Under the pieces are notes generated by a model, which saw nothing but the letters and a program-made list of their open reading frames with translations, had not been told where the DNA came from and did no database searches. Positions 63,353 to 64,000 of a DNA stretch of 64,000 bases are shown in pieces; the stretch's first letter is position 1, and every line of letters starts with the position of its first letter. Made by a program: the position numbers and the translations under genes. This stretch comes from an uncultured Pseudomonadota bacterium (lineage in GTDB: Bacteria > Pseudomonadota > Gammaproteobacteria > Burkholderiales > Eutrophovitaceae), in the NCBI GenBank assembly GCA_937983055.1, contig CALJLA010000211.1:15093-79092 (forward strand). The letters are read 5' to 3'.

Positions 63353-64000
63353 TCACGGCGGCGCTGCTTCCGCCCGGGAGTCCGCTTGCGCCGGCGACGT
63401 CAGGCGCAGTTCGATCAGCACCCGGCTGCGCACGCTCACCCCGTCGCGCAGGGCCGGCTTGAAACGCGCCTGCCGCACCGCATTCAGCGCGGTGGCCTCC
63501 AGCGCAGCCGGGGGTTGCGCTTCGAGCACGACCGCATCGACCACCTGCCCGGTTTCGCCGATCGAGGTAAGGATGCGGATCCAGCCCTCCGACACAGGCG
63601 CGCCTTCGAGACGGATTGGCTGCATCGGCGCCGGATAGACATCCAGCGCTGCCGCCGGATAAAAACGCAGATCCAGCGCAGGCTGCAGCGCTTCCGGCAC
63701 CGCTGGGGGCACCTCAGGCGGCGCAAAGCCCGGTTGCTGCACCGGGGCGGCGGATCGGGGTAGCGCACGCGCCACGGATTCGTTGGTTGTCGGAGGGGCG
63801 GGGCGGGCCGCAATCGATTGCGGCGCGGAGGCGGCAGGCGCCGGTACAAGCCGTGCGTGTACGGCGACCGGCGGGGCAGCGCCGTGCGGACGACGCTCAA
63901 GCGACACCAGCAGCGCCGCGTGCACGTCCACTGACACCAGCAGAGCCAGCAGCAGGCGGCACAGCGCGACACGGCGCTTCTCGCCGCCGGACAGCTTCGT
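63353..64000 (-). CDS. Energy-transducing TonB-like protein; frame open to window edge and joined to an ABC-F-like signature
   Basis: The frame is open from the stop at 63353 to the edge (216 codons). Its C-terminal ~90 residues are a TonB domain (EGWIRILTSIGETGQVVDAV, LEATALNAVRQARFKPAL) preceded by a Pro/Ala-rich periplasmic linker and one membrane segment (LLLALLVSVDVHAALLVSL). A possible start is the GTG at 63937, but that lies inside the membrane segment. The residues before it, TKLSGGEKRRVALCRLLL at 63947-64000, match the ABC signature of EttA-type ATPases, not a TonB N-terminus. A fusion, recombination or assembly chimera is likely. Confidence 0.6.
   Translation of the reverse strand, partial: TKLSGGEKRRVALCRLLLALLVSVDVHAALLVSLERRPHGAAPPVAVHARLVPAPAASAPQSIAARPAPPTTNESVARALPRSAAPVQQPGFAPPEVPPAVPEALQPALDLRFYPAAALDVYPAPMQPIRLEGAPVSEGWIRILTSIGETGQVVDAVVLEAQPPAALEATALNAVRQARFKPALRDGVSVRSRVLIELRLTSPAQADSRAEAAPP

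Overview
The window reads as chromosomal DNA of a high-GC betaproteobacterium. Support comes from conserved gene neighbourhoods: glnA - DUF4124 protein - ntrB - ntrC; ruvX-pyrR-pyrB-inactive pyrC'; an ECF-like sigma factor with DUF3619, DUF3106 and RDD proteins; lptGF divergent from pepA-holC-valS; and rpe-gph-trpEGDC. A Gram-negative outer membrane is shown by a general porin, the Kdo and heptosyl transferases WaaA/WaaC, LptFG and MltA.

Region 1 (1-12 kb, minus strand) is a tightly overlapping surface-polysaccharide operon of visibly lower GC than the rest. It encodes an ABC exporter (Wzm/Wzt), a sulfotransferase-fold protein, and homologues of the four enzymes known from Campylobacter jejuni to build cytidine diphosphoramidate: L-glutamine kinase, CTP:phosphoglutamine cytidylyltransferase, CDP-glutamine amidohydrolase and the 3'-kinase. 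Three methyltransferases and a GT2 glycosyltransferase follow. This is the most interesting part: a probable O-(methyl)phosphoramidate decoration pathway in a betaproteobacterial ABC-exported glycan, with a PAPS-type sulfotransferase fold as candidate transferase. The island is bracketed by two WecA-like paralogues and by gene remnants at both ends (a glycosyltransferase tail near 0.3-0.8 kb and a decapitated EPS-type MarR regulator near 11.9 kb).

Region 2 (12-21 kb, minus) is a second, GC-rich glycan cluster: WecA-like initiating transferase, four glycosyltransferases, a TylF-type O-methyltransferase, a second methyltransferase and the GDP-L-fucose genes fcl and gmd. Region 3 (21.1-24.8 kb, plus) holds manC, waaC and waaA, so GDP-mannose supply sits beside LPS-core assembly.

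Region 4 (25-29.7 kb): 5-formyl-THF cyclo-ligase and pcm (minus), then a TPP riboswitch with thiC and uppP (plus). Region 5 (30-35.4 kb): a rhodanese, then glnA under a sigma-54 promoter with an upstream NtrC palindrome, and ntrBC. Region 6 (35.4-42.6 kb, minus): xthA, a glutaredoxin-like protein, oligopeptidase A, the pyrimidine genes, ruvX and yqgE. Region 7 (42.7-52.1 kb): the sigma module, lptGF, pepA, holC and valS.

Region 8 (52.1-55.5 kb): a GxxExxY gene bounded by inverted repeats, an MFS exporter whose start codon lies in one of those repeats, and a porin. Region 9 (55.5-61.8 kb): rpe-gph-trpE-trpG-trpD-trpC, with an unlisted 29-codon Trp-rich leader peptide (trpL) between gph and trpE, plus apaG. 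The end (61.8-64 kb) has a 42-residue membrane peptide, mltA, and a TonB-like protein whose reading frame runs into an ABC-F signature at the window edge. A family of short inverted repeats (cores CGAACCACCAAGGCAC and ACCACGGAGACACAGAGG) recurs in at least six intergenic sites and in places supplies start or stop codons of the neighbouring genes.
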